A stretch of DNA of 32,670 nt, taken from positions 1 to 32,670 of IMG/VR virus record IMGVR_UViG_3300022413_000031, one strand, 5' to 3'. Below the pieces are notes generated by a model. The model saw only the letters and a program-made list of their open reading frames with translations. It did no database searches and was not told where the DNA came from. Positions 1 through 6,672 of the stretch are shown piece after piece. The number at the start of each line of letters is the position of its first letter. Within the stretch, counting starts at the first letter, position 1. This DNA is from a virus. A program made the position numbers and the translations under genes.

Positions 1-121
1 TGAGGAAGAGGGATCGTGCGACGCCTCTACGATCGTAGTGCCAGAGCCCAAGTCGGACAACCCATTCGGTGGGGATGACGTTGACGTCGAAGCTGCTGAC
101 GCGGATGGCGGGGACTTCTAA
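1..121 (+). CDS. Single-stranded DNA-binding protein, C-terminal tail only (T7 gp2.5-like)
   Basis: Only the last 39 codons are present; the gene enters from the left edge with its reading frame starting at base 2. The visible end reads DNPFGGDDVDVEAADADGGD and then F and a stop: a strongly acidic tail closed by phenylalanine. T7 gp2.5 has the same arrangement, where the tail contacts the polymerase and primase-helicase and covers the DNA-binding groove. Position supports the call, because the next gene is endonuclease I as in T7. The tail overlaps the chosen start of that gene by 17 bases. The OB-fold domain is outside the window, so the family call rests on the tail and the gene order. Confidence 0.72.
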   Translation, partial: EEEGSCDASTIVVPEPKSDNPFGGDDVDVEAADADGGDF

Positions 122-569
122 GCGGCGAGGCCTAGTCTTCGGCTACCGCTCAGGACTTGAAGAGAAGGTGGGTGAACAGATCACAAAGTTTGGCTTCGCA
201 GTTCAGTATGAGGCCTACAAGATCGCGTTCACTCCCCCTCTCAAGTTGCGGACATACACGCCGGACTTCGTCTTGCCCAACGGCATCGTCATCGAGACCA
301 AGGGACGTTTCATGACGGCAGACCGCCAGAAGCACAAGTTCATCCAGAAGGAACACCCCGATCTGGACATTCGATTTGTGTTTTCAAATTCTCGCCAAAA
401 ATTAAGCAAGAAGTCGCCGACCACTTATGGAATGTGGTGCGACCAGTACGGTTTCCAATACGCCGACGCCCTGATACCTATTTCGTGGTTCGAGGAGCCG
501 TCGTATAAGCGCCGACTTGCAGCAATACAGGGGGCAATCCCGCCTCCAACAAAAAGCAGGAGCAAATAA
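105..569 (+). CDS. Endonuclease I, Holliday-junction resolvase (T7 gp3-like)
   Basis: A 154-residue protein close in length to T7 endonuclease I (149). This enzyme cuts branched DNA and helps break down host DNA and resolve replication intermediates. The T7 active-site residues all have counterparts: Glu19 in RSGLEEK, and Asp54, Glu64 and Lys66 in YTPDFVLPNGIVIETKG. Their T7 equivalents are Glu20, Asp55, Glu65 and Lys67, a constant offset of one, which supports the ATG at 105 (product starting MAGTSKRRG) over the upstream in-frame GTG at 69 or ATG at 75. No strong ribosome-binding site precedes 105, and translation is probably coupled to the overlapping SSB end. The segment from HPDLDIRFVFSNSRQKL to YGMWC also matches the family. 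Confidence 0.95.
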   Translation: MAGTSKRRGLVFGYRSGLEEKVGEQITKFGFAVQYEAYKIAFTPPLKLRTYTPDFVLPNGIVIETKGRFMTADRQKHKFIQKEHPDLDIRFVFSNSRQKLSKKSPTTYGMWCDQYGFQYADALIPISWFEEPSYKRRLAAIQGAIPPPTKSRSK

Positions 570-790
570 TGGCACCACCCACCATCAACAAACGGACGAT
601 GGAGGATATGGTCTATATCCACCTACACGCCGTCGGCAGTATCTCTTCCCTCGAGGCCGCCACTCTCTACAAGTGCCGGTCACTATCCCGACGGATCGCT
701 ACCCTTCGTGAAGACGGGCTCGACATCTTCTCGGAATGGTGCAAGGACCTGACAGGACAGCGCTACGTCCGCTATTACATCTCGGTGTAG
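569..790 (+). CDS. Small winged-helix DNA-binding protein (HTH_39-like)
   Basis: A 73-residue protein whose start shares one base with the stop of endonuclease I. It begins MAPPTINKRTMEDMVYIHLH, continues with a helix-turn-helix pattern (SISSLEAATLYKCRSLSRRI), then LREDGLDIFSEW and a beta-wing ending in RYVRYYISV. The pattern of an LSRRIATLR recognition helix followed by a G-x-x-I-x-SEW strand is typical of small phage proteins with the HTH_39 winged-helix fold. Its target and role are unknown. It lies between endonuclease I and primase-helicase, so it is expressed with the replication genes and could act as a local regulator or a nucleoid-type DNA binder. The fold is fairly sure; the function is not. 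Confidence 0.7.
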   Translation: MAPPTINKRTMEDMVYIHLHAVGSISSLEAATLYKCRSLSRRIATLREDGLDIFSEWCKDLTGQRYVRYYISV

Positions 791-793
791 GCG

Positions 794-2434
794 ATGGAGA
801 GTGACAGCGAGTTCCTATATCACGAACCATGCCCTGAGTGTGGTTCATCCGACGCCCTTGCGCGGTACACTGACGGCCACGGGAAGTGTTTCTCATGTGG
901 GAAGTATTTCCATGCCGACGGCGACGCGCCCAAACCGAGGAGCACACATAAGATGGCGGGAGACTTGATCCCTGCGGGGGAAGCTGTGGCGCTACGCAAG
1001 CGGTGCCTGTCCGAAGAGACCTGTGCTAAGTGGGGGTACACAGTCGGGGATTTCGGAGGGGTGCCGGTCCAGGTGGCCGCCTACCGCAGTCCAGAGGGAC
1101 ACGTTGTCGCCCAGAAGATACGCTTCTCCAATAAAGAGATGAAGACCAGGGGGGACTTCAAGCAGGTCGGGCTGTATGGTCAACATCTCTGGAGCGGCGG
1201 GGGTCAGAAAGTAGTAGTGACGGAAGGTGAGATTGATGCAATGTCAATGTCGCAGGTCCAGAACCACCGTTGGCCTGTCGTGTCCATCCCCAACGGAGCG
1301 CAGGGGGCGGCTAAGGCACTGACCAAGGCACTGGGATTTCTCCTCACCTTCGACGAGATCATCTTGATGTTCGACATGGACGAGGAGGGGATTAATGCAG
1401 CCTCTAAGTGCGCCCTCCTCTTCCCACCGGGCCGCTGCAAGATCGCCAAGCTGCCCCTCAAAGACCCCAACGAGATGTTGGTCGAGGGCAGGGCAAAGGA
1501 ACTAGTCAGCGCAGTCTTTGAGGCCCAGGTCTTCCGCCCCGATGGCATAGTCACCGTCAGCGACGTTCGCGATAGGGTGCTGGCGCCTAAGCCAGTGGGC
1601 CTGCCGTGGTACTGCCCTGCGATGACAAGCATGACCTATGGCCGGCGGACGGGGGAAATCTACGCTCTAGGTGCTGGCACTGGTGTCGGCAAGACAGACT
1701 TCCTCACGGAGCAGATGCAATACGACATAGGAGTTCTCAATGAAAAGATCGGCGTCTTCGCTCTTGAACAGCATCCAGCAGAAACTGTCACCCGACTGGC
1801 AGGAAAAATGGTCAGTCTACGGCTCCATGTTCCTGATGCTGGATGGGAAGTCAGTGACTTGGTATCCGCCGTCGACCTACTTGAAGAAGCCGACGCCCTT
1901 AGAATGTACGACAGCTTCGGAGCCACAGACTGGGAGATAATACAGAACACTATCAGGCACTTAGCTCATGGTGATGGTATCCGCATCTTCTACCTCGACC
2001 ACTTAACCGCCCTAGCTGCTGCTGAGGAGGACGAGCGGAAGGGACTGGAGAAGATCATGTCGGAGATGGGGAGCCTAGTTAAGGAGCTCGACATCATGAT
2101 CATCCTTGTCAGCCACTTAGCCACACCTGATGGCAAGCCCCATGAAGAGGGCGGCCGTGTCATGATCAGGCACTTCAAAGGCAGCAGGGCGATCGGCTTC
2201 TGGTGTCACTTCATGTTTGGCATGGAGCGCGACCAACAGCATGACGACCCAATCCTTAGGCGCACCACCACCTTCCGCTGCCTCAAGGATCGCTTCACTG
2301 GTTCTGCTACTGGCGAAATATTTTTTCTACAATACGATCAAGCCTCGGGCCGTCTCAGCGAGACAGCCTACAACCCATTTGAAGAGGAAAGGGCACTACA
2401 TGAGGGCGTCGATGACGAAGACAGTCCCTTCTAG
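794..2434 (+). CDS. Bifunctional primase-helicase (T7 gp4-like)
   Basis: A 546-residue protein, close to T7 gp4 (566). The N-terminal zinc-binding domain has Cys13, Cys16, Cys32 and Cys35 (CPECGSS and CFSCGK), which in T7 reads the primer-initiation site. A TOPRIM primase core follows, with Glu144 in VVVTEGEIDAM and acidic residues 194-198 in LMFDMDEEG. The C-terminal RecA-like DnaB-type helicase has the Walker A GAGTGVGKT at residues 293-301 and a Walker B-like FYLDHLTAL. T7 makes a shorter helicase-only product from an internal start; I could not show one here. The protein should unwind DNA ahead of the polymerase and lay down primers, with its partner SSB encoded at the left edge. The last 35 bases overlap the next small gene. 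Confidence 0.96.
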   Translation: MESDSEFLYHEPCPECGSSDALARYTDGHGKCFSCGKYFHADGDAPKPRSTHKMAGDLIPAGEAVALRKRCLSEETCAKWGYTVGDFGGVPVQVAAYRSPEGHVVAQKIRFSNKEMKTRGDFKQVGLYGQHLWSGGGQKVVVTEGEIDAMSMSQVQNHRWPVVSIPNGAQGAAKALTKALGFLLTFDEIILMFDMDEEGINAASKCALLFPPGRCKIAKLPLKDPNEMLVEGRAKELVSAVFEAQVFRPDGIVTVSDVRDRVLAPKPVGLPWYCPAMTSMTYGRRTGEIYALGAGTGVGKTDFLTEQMQYDIGVLNEKIGVFALEQHPAETVTRLAGKMVSLRLHVPDAGWEVSDLVSAVDLLEEADALRMYDSFGATDWEIIQNTIRHLAHGDGIRIFYLDHLTALAAAEEDERKGLEKIMSEMGSLVKELDIMIILVSHLATPDGKPHEEGGRVMIRHFKGSRAIGFWCHFMFGMERDQQHDDPILRRTTTFRCLKDRFTGSATGEIFFLQYDQASGRLSETAYNPFEEERALHEGVDDEDSPF

Positions 2435-2567
2435 GAGGGCGCCTGGGGCACTCAAGGTGTCCATCAAGGACGGTCTTCTGACCCTGAAAACCACAGAAGT
2501 GACACTGCAGCTGACTATGGACAACTGGCGGCTGCTCACTGAGACCATAGGAGACATGAAACAATGA
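2400..2567 (+). CDS. Small protein of unknown function, nested start in the helicase gene
   Basis: A 55-residue ORF whose ATG at 2400 is preceded by a good ribosome-binding site (GAGGAAAGGG, about 5-9 bases upstream), although it lies inside the 3' end of the helicase gene in another frame. The N-terminus is basic (MRASMTKTVPSRRAPGALK). It is followed by alternating hydrophobic residues suggesting beta strands (VSIKDGLLTLKTTEVTLQL), then a short helix ending GDMKQ. The stop overlaps the ATG of the next gene (ATGA). I recognise no family. The clear Shine-Dalgarno and the tight coupling on both sides are the reasons for calling it real. An internal ATG at 2412 is an alternative start. Confidence 0.6.
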   Translation: MRASMTKTVPSRRAPGALKVSIKDGLLTLKTTEVTLQLTMDNWRLLTETIGDMKQ

Positions 2568-2941
2568 CTGTCGCAGAGACACAGCACGCAACGACATGCG
2601 CGATCATGACCAAGCTGATCGACAGGATGTACGCCGATCTTGTCAAGTCGCAGGGAGACCACAAGTCCTTACTGGCGCAGCACCGCGCCGCCCGGCAGGA
2701 GGTGACACACCACGCAGGCCTGGTCATCGCCCTACGTAAGCAGCTGGATGAATTGAGCACACAGTACGACACCCTGCTGGAGCACTGCGAAGAGGAGATA
2801 TGGGAGGCCCGCAAGCCTCTGATAGCGGGGGACAGTGCGCCACCGCCACCAACGCCTTGCTGGACACCATCGACAGGGTCCCCTGCCTTGTTCGAAGTGC
2901 AGCCGTCGACTGCACCATACACTCTACCTTCAGTCGAATAA
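2564..2941 (+). CDS. Predicted coiled-coil protein of unknown function with a proline-rich tail
   Basis: A 125-residue protein starting in an ATGA overlap with the previous gene, with AGGAG ten bases upstream. Residues about 15-85 are helical and heptad-like (LIDRMYADLVKSQ, then LRKQLDELSTQYDTLLEHCE), which suggests a coiled coil. From about residue 90 the character changes to a Pro/Ser/Thr-rich tail (GDSAPPPPTPCWTPSTG). That tail is encoded by DNA resembling the start of the polymerase gene about 157 bases downstream but read in a different frame, so it looks like a recently acquired C-terminus, or a sign that the original gene end was lost. I know no family for it. Its position implies expression with the replication genes. 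Confidence 0.55.
   Translation: MTVAETQHATTCAIMTKLIDRMYADLVKSQGDHKSLLAQHRAARQEVTHHAGLVIALRKQLDELSTQYDTLLEHCEEEIWEARKPLIAGDSAPPPPTPCWTPSTGSPALFEVQPSTAPYTLPSVE
2851..2928 (+). repeat. Diverged partial duplication of the DNA polymerase gene 5' end
   Basis: These 78 bases align without gaps to 3008-3085, the codons for about residues 11-36 of the DNA polymerase. By hand count about 60 of 78 positions are identical. Read in frame 2851, this copy encodes LLDTIDRVPCLV followed, after five residues, by VDCTIHST; the polymerase has LLDTLDSVHCLV and later DGTIHST. The frame used by the surrounding small gene is different, so the copy is not translated as polymerase there. Frame 2851 stays open to a TGA at 2974-2976, just before the polymerase ATG at 2978. 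Confidence 0.8.
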
Positions 2942-2977
2942 AACTTCACACAACGAACACTCAAGAGAGATATTGAT

Positions 2978-4852
2978 ATGGTTCGTATGGTATTTGACAT
3001 CGAGACCAACGGCTTGCTGGACACCCTCGATAGTGTCCACTGCTTGGTCATCAAGGCTGTCGACGACGGCACCATCCACTCTACCTACAATGGCGGCTAT
3101 AAGGACATCGACGACGGACTGGCCATACTCTCCAAGGCTACGGAGATCATCGGCCACAACATCCTAGGCTTCGATCTCCCTGCCCTCGAGGAGGTGTATG
3201 GGTGGAAGCCATCGCCTGGCACGAAGGTGACCGACACTATGGTACTGACCAGGCTGCTATGGCCCGACATCAAGAACAAGGATGCTAGGCGTATCAAACA
3301 GGGGAAGCTGCCTGGCAACATGCTCGGCCGCCACTCCCTCGAGGCGTTCGGCCACCGTCTGGGGCGCTGGAAGGGGGACTACGCCAAGATCATGAAGGAC
3401 GCAGGCATCGACCCTTGGGCTGCATGGTCAGAGAAAATGCAGGAGTATTGTGAGCAGGACGTCGAAGTCACCCACGCCTTGTGGGAGGCTTGCATGGCAC
3501 GAGCCAAGGCCTTCTCACAGGAGAGCCTCGATCTGGAGCATGCAGTCGCCAACATCATCATCCGGCAGGAGCGCAGGGGCTTTGCCTTCAATGAGTGCGC
3601 CGCTCAGCAACTCTACGCCGACCTAGTGGGGCGCCACAATGACTTAGCGCAGGAACTTAGGGACACCTTCGGGAGCTGGACAGTCAAGACACCTTTCCTC
3701 CCCAAGCGGGACAATAAGACCCTAGGCTATAAGAAGGGCGTCCTGACCCATAAGATCAAAGAGATTGAGTTCAATCCAGATAGTCGCCACCACATCGCCA
3801 ATAGGCTCAAAGTTATGTGTGGCTGGAAGCCCAAAGTGTTCACCCCTGGGGGAGAGCCGAAGGTGGACGACAAGGTGCTGACTACGATCGACTACCCTGA
3901 GGCCCAGGGGATCGCTGAGTACCTAATGCTAACGAAGCGCATCGCCATGCTGAGGGACGGCAGCCAGGGCCTGCTGCGGAAGGTGAAGAACGGCCGCATC
4001 CATGGCCGTGTCAATCCCAATGGAGCAGTCACCGGCCGTATGACACACAGCTCCCCTAACATCAACATCCCTTCCAATACTGCCCCTTACGGGGTGGAGT
4101 GTCGGGCGCTGTTCGAGAGCGGGGAGGGTTACAAACTGGTGGGCGCAGATGCCGACGCACTAGAACTATGCTGCTTAGCGGGCTATATGGCGAGGCACGA
4201 CGAAGGCGCTTACATCAAGGTAGTCTTGGAAGGCAATAAGGCTGATGGCACTGACATCCATTCCGTCAATGCCCGTGCTCTGGGGCTGGGGGCCACATCA
4301 GAGTACACTGTCGACGGCCGCACACTTACAGGGCGGGACATCGCGAAGACGTGGTTCTACGCCTTCATCTACGGTGCTGGTGATAGTAAGCTGCGGGACA
4401 TCCTAGGGAAGGAACAGGCTAAGCGCCTGCAGGGCTCAGGCCGCAAGGTCTTCCTAACTAACCTGCCAGCCTTGAAGGTGCTGATTGAACAGTGCAAGGA
4501 CAAGGCTAAGAACTACGGCGCTCTGCGGGGGCTCGACGGCCGGCGGCTCTATGTCCGTCACCTTCATGCCTCCCTGAATACGCTACTGCAGGGGGCTGGG
4601 GCGATCATCATGAAGAAAGCACTGGTGATCCTGGACGAGGACCTACAGGAGCGGGGGCTGGTCGCTGGTGAGGAATATGAGTTCGTCGCCAACGTCCATG
4701 ATGAATGGCAGATTGAAGTGCGTCCATCTTGGACATCAACAGTCGGGCCGATGGCCGCCGACGCAATCAGAAAGGCTGGCGAGAGTTATGAGTTCCAGTG
4801 CCCCTTGTCGGGGTCGTACAAAGTCGGAGAGAATTGGTCGGAGACACACTAA
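2978..4852 (+). CDS. DNA polymerase, family A with 3'-5' exonuclease (T7 gp5-like)
   Basis: A 624-residue replicative polymerase. The exonuclease domain keeps its acidic residues: Asp7 and Glu9 in FDIETNG, Asp66 in NILGFDLPAL and Asp161 in YCEQDVEVTH. The polymerase domain has motif A with Asp391 and Glu396 (GADADALEL), motif B with Arg453, Lys457 and Tyr461 (RDIAKTWFYAFIYGAG) and motif C with His574-Asp575-Glu576 (NVHDEW). T7 gp5 is 704 residues. Most of the difference falls at about residues 230-265, just before EFNPDSRHHI, where T7 carries its thioredoxin-binding insertion; here only a short basic stretch remains. This suggests that processivity does not depend on host thioredoxin in the T7 way (inference). 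AGAGAG lies upstream of the start. The next gene overlaps the stop. Confidence 0.97.
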   Translation: MVRMVFDIETNGLLDTLDSVHCLVIKAVDDGTIHSTYNGGYKDIDDGLAILSKATEIIGHNILGFDLPALEEVYGWKPSPGTKVTDTMVLTRLLWPDIKNKDARRIKQGKLPGNMLGRHSLEAFGHRLGRWKGDYAKIMKDAGIDPWAAWSEKMQEYCEQDVEVTHALWEACMARAKAFSQESLDLEHAVANIIIRQERRGFAFNECAAQQLYADLVGRHNDLAQELRDTFGSWTVKTPFLPKRDNKTLGYKKGVLTHKIKEIEFNPDSRHHIANRLKVMCGWKPKVFTPGGEPKVDDKVLTTIDYPEAQGIAEYLMLTKRIAMLRDGSQGLLRKVKNGRIHGRVNPNGAVTGRMTHSSPNINIPSNTAPYGVECRALFESGEGYKLVGADADALELCCLAGYMARHDEGAYIKVVLEGNKADGTDIHSVNARALGLGATSEYTVDGRTLTGRDIAKTWFYAFIYGAGDSKLRDILGKEQAKRLQGSGRKVFLTNLPALKVLIEQCKDKAKNYGALRGLDGRRLYVRHLHASLNTLLQGAGAIIMKKALVILDEDLQERGLVAGEEYEFVANVHDEWQIEVRPSWTSTVGPMAADAIRKAGESYEFQCPLSGSYKVGENWSETH

Positions 4853-5151
4853 TGTCTAAGGAAATTCGGAAGACAACAGGAGAGGGCCACATCTATGTCA
4901 TCACAAACCCGGCTTGGCCTGGGTACTGCAAAGTTGGGCGTTCGCTTGGGGTTACTGAACGCCTTAGGACATATCAGACAGCGTCACCCCATCGAGATTA
5001 CACCCTCGAGTTCACCCGAAGGTTCGCTGATGTACACGCCGCAGAGCGCAGGATCAGAGCCGTCCTCCCAGCCTTCAAAGCCAAGGGAGAGTGGCACCAC
5101 ATCTCGGTCATCGCCGCTATCTCACTACTCCACAGCCTCCCTTCTACGTGA
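4852..5151 (+). CDS. GIY-YIG-type nuclease, T5orf172 family
   Basis: A 99-residue protein whose ATG overlaps the polymerase stop (TAATG), with GGAG about eight bases upstream. It shows the compact T5orf172/MUG113 variant of the GIY-YIG fold: GHIYVITNP at residues 12-20, then CKVGRS at 26-31, TERLRTYQTASP, and a later helix with Glu65 and arginines (VHAAERRIRAVLP) before KGEWHHIS. Such small nucleases occur in phages both as free-standing homing-type endonucleases and as domesticated proteins; the cutting site cannot be inferred. Insertion between the polymerase and exonuclease genes is a typical site for mobile endonucleases. The domain is essentially complete, so activity is plausible. Confidence 0.8.
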   Translation: MSKEIRKTTGEGHIYVITNPAWPGYCKVGRSLGVTERLRTYQTASPHRDYTLEFTRRFADVHAAERRIRAVLPAFKAKGEWHHISVIAAISLLHSLPST

Positions 5152-5192
5152 GCGCTATGGTATCGCCAACGTATTTCAACAGGAGCATGAGA

Positions 5193-5279
5193 ATGATTAA
5201 CCTAATAATCGCCACCGCCATAATGCTGTGCCTGGGTGCCGTTGGGTACCTTATCATCTGGCTGGCCGCGGGGGTATGA
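5193..5279 (+). CDS. 28-residue single-span membrane peptide
   Basis: A very short ORF giving MINLIIATAIMLCLGAVGYL and then IIWLAAGV: almost wholly hydrophobic, one membrane span with a tiny N-terminus. The ATG at 5193 was chosen because AGGAG at 5181-5185 stands seven bases upstream. Other in-frame ATGs at 5157 and 5187 have worse spacing. The TGA at the end overlaps an ATG (5276) that is an alternative start for the exonuclease, which suggests translational coupling. No family is recognisable. Small hydrophobic peptides of this sort in T7-like phages are usually undefined host-interaction or membrane proteins. Confidence 0.5.
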   Translation: MINLIIATAIMLCLGAVGYLIIWLAAGV

Positions 5280-5281
5280 CA

Positions 5282-6070
5282 ATGAAGACACTGCTACTGA
5301 TCGACGCCGATATGTACGTCTATCAGGTGGCTGCTGCTGGGCAGACGGACGTAGAGTTTGATGGCGTCCCAATGTCCACCAGCGATTTCACCACCTGCCT
5401 GACCAACTTCGACTACTTAATCGACGATGTCATGGAGAAGATGGAAGCCGACCAGTTCATCCTTGCACTCAGCGACCCTAAGGGTGGCAACTTCCGCAAG
5501 GGTGTCCTGCCTACCTACAAGCATGGGCGGGTGGGCCTTACAAGCCCGCTGGTACGCCGGCAGATGGAAGAGTACCTGATCGAGAGGCGGGGCGCCAAGA
5601 CCAAGCCAGGCCTCGAGGGTGACGACATCCTAGGCATCTGGTCAACTGGTAGCATGTACCCAGGCTTCCACAAGATCGTGGTCAGTGGCGATAAGGACAT
5701 GAAGACCACAGTCCCTGGCTTCCATTGGAATCCACGCTCTGACAAGCCAGACGTCGTCACCTTCGTCAGCGAACAGGCAGCAAACTACGGGCACATGTAC
5801 CAGACCCTTACAGGTGACTATGTCGATGGTTATACAGGCATCCCAGGCATCGGCCCGAAGAAAGCTGAGAAGATACTGGCTGACTACAAGGACATGCCCG
5901 ACAGCAAACCTATGCGCCTCTTGATGTGGCGTGATGTAGTCCGCGCCTACGTCAGTAAGGGCCTCGAGCCTGAGGATGCCCTAGTCCAGGCACGCTGCGC
6001 CCGCATCCTCCGCGCTGAGGACTACGACTTCACCAAAAAAAGACCCATACTGTGGAGCCCACCACGATGA
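5282..6070 (+). CDS. 5'-3' exonuclease / flap nuclease (T7 gp6-like)
   Basis: A 262-residue PIN-like 5' nuclease that would remove RNA primers and degrade host DNA. Metal-binding acidic clusters are visible in order: Asp8 and Asp10 in LLIDADMYVY, Glu112-Gly-Asp-Asp115 in LEGDDILG, Asp137 and Asp139 in VSGDKDM, then the helix-3-turn-helix GDYVDGYTGIPGIGPKKA at about 178-195. The ATG at 5282 was chosen because GGGGG lies seven bases upstream. The ATG at 5276 adds only Met-Thr and has poor spacing. The reading frame extends upstream to a GTG at 5228, but that part lacks family similarity and overlaps the membrane peptide. The end overlaps the DUF3310 gene by four bases. Confidence 0.94.
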   Translation: MKTLLLIDADMYVYQVAAAGQTDVEFDGVPMSTSDFTTCLTNFDYLIDDVMEKMEADQFILALSDPKGGNFRKGVLPTYKHGRVGLTSPLVRRQMEEYLIERRGAKTKPGLEGDDILGIWSTGSMYPGFHKIVVSGDKDMKTTVPGFHWNPRSDKPDVVTFVSEQAANYGHMYQTLTGDYVDGYTGIPGIGPKKAEKILADYKDMPDSKPMRLLMWRDVVRAYVSKGLEPEDALVQARCARILRAEDYDFTKKRPILWSPPR

Positions 6071-6432
6071 AACACGGATATGAAGATAGCTTCAAGGCCG
6101 CAGAAGCCCTCAAGAAAGTCAGGGAGAGTGCCAAGCGTCCTGTCGTTGACTACTACTCACACGAGGAGGAGGTCGAACCATTCTCAGCGCCGCCGAGGAC
6201 GTCCTTCGACAAGCCAGAAGACGCTGTCAACCACCCCGGCCACTACACTAAGTACAAGATACAGCCGGTCCACTTCATCATGGAGAACGATATCCCGTTC
6301 TGGGCCGGCAACGTTATCAAGTACGTCCTCAGGCATGGGGATAAAGACGGTATCCAAGACCTTAAAAAGGCTCAGAGATACCTGGAAATGCAGATCAAGA
6401 AGCTTGAGGGAGACCCGTCGTACTCACAATAA
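6067..6432 (+). CDS. DUF3310 protein, possible nucleotide kinase (cf. T7 gp1.7)
   Basis: A 121-residue protein starting at an ATGA overlap with the exonuclease, with GGAG nine bases upstream. The first 50 residues are charged and probably flexible. The rest is a DUF3310 domain: VNHPGHYTKYKIQPVHFI, then AGNVIKYVLRHGDKDG, then LKKAQRYLEMQIKKLEG. T7 gp1.7, which contains this domain, has been described as a nucleotide kinase acting on dTMP and dGMP. Whether this shorter protein does the same is inference. In T7 the gene is early; here it closes the DNA-metabolism block just before a promoter-like element and the morphogenesis genes. The domain call is firm; the activity is tentative. Confidence 0.83.
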   Translation: MKHGYEDSFKAAEALKKVRESAKRPVVDYYSHEEEVEPFSAPPRTSFDKPEDAVNHPGHYTKYKIQPVHFIMENDIPFWAGNVIKYVLRHGDKDGIQDLKKAQRYLEMQIKKLEGDPSYSQ

Positions 6433-6434
6433 GT

Positions 6435-6475
6435 CGATTACCCCCCTCTATAATGCACTCCCACTATAAGGGAAG
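6435..6475 (+). promoter_or_regulatory. Candidate phage RNA polymerase promoter before the morphogenesis genes
   Basis: The gap after the DUF3310 gene holds CGATTACCCCCCTCTATAA (6435-6453), which recurs with one change at 32233-32251 in the right-end non-coding region. Directly downstream is TAATGCACTCCCACTATAAG and GGAAG, which resembles the T7 promoter consensus in TAAT, CACTATA and GGGA, but with spacing longer by one or two bases. It lies where T7 has its phi6.5 promoter. The exact core and start site cannot be fixed from two examples. Confidence 0.55.
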
Positions 6476-6483
6476 TAACACAG

Positions 6484-6672
6484 ATGGATATAAATAAAGG
6501 CGTTTTTGACCGCAATACTATTGAGCTCCTCGACGAGGTGTTCCCTCCACGACCCCCCGACGCCAATGATAGCGAACGGGAAGTGTGGATGAAAGCCGGT
6601 GAGAGGCGCCTAGTGGAATGGCTGTTGATTAAGCTCAAAGAGCAGGAAGACCACGGCCTTGTGCTTCTCTAG
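6484..6672 (+). CDS. Small protein of unknown function ahead of the portal cluster
   Basis: A 62-residue protein, the first gene after the candidate promoter. AAGGGAAG lies 8-15 bases upstream of the ATG. It is acidic and mostly helical, with a proline-containing turn (EVFPPRPPDANDSEREVWMK) and a leucine/lysine-rich C-terminal helix (WLLIKLKEQEDHG). It occupies the T7 gene 6.5-7 region, where small proteins of poorly known role occur. No family is recognisable. Its last 14 bases overlap the next gene. Confidence 0.6.
   Translation: MDINKGVFDRNTIELLDEVFPPRPPDANDSEREVWMKAGERRLVEWLLIKLKEQEDHGLVLL

Noticed and set aside
27-38. Perfect palindrome CTACGATCGTAG
   Set aside because: It lies within the SSB coding sequence, occurs once, and 12-base palindromes are expected by chance in a window this size.
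2821-2976. Possible frameshift joining the coiled-coil gene to the duplicated polymerase frame
   Set aside because: The alternative frame has an open path to 2976, but there is no slippery sequence or second ribosome-binding site, and the resulting fragment lacks the Asp-x-Glu exonuclease motif. The duplication explanation is simpler.
2536-3075. 179-residue minus-strand ORF across the polymerase start
   Set aside because: It is antisense to three plus-strand genes. Its internal similarity to another minus-strand ORF (2724-2918) only reflects the duplicated polymerase segment.
5228-5281. Longer exonuclease starting at GTG 5228
   Set aside because: The added residues have no family similarity, there is no ribosome-binding site at that start, and they overlap the membrane peptide.
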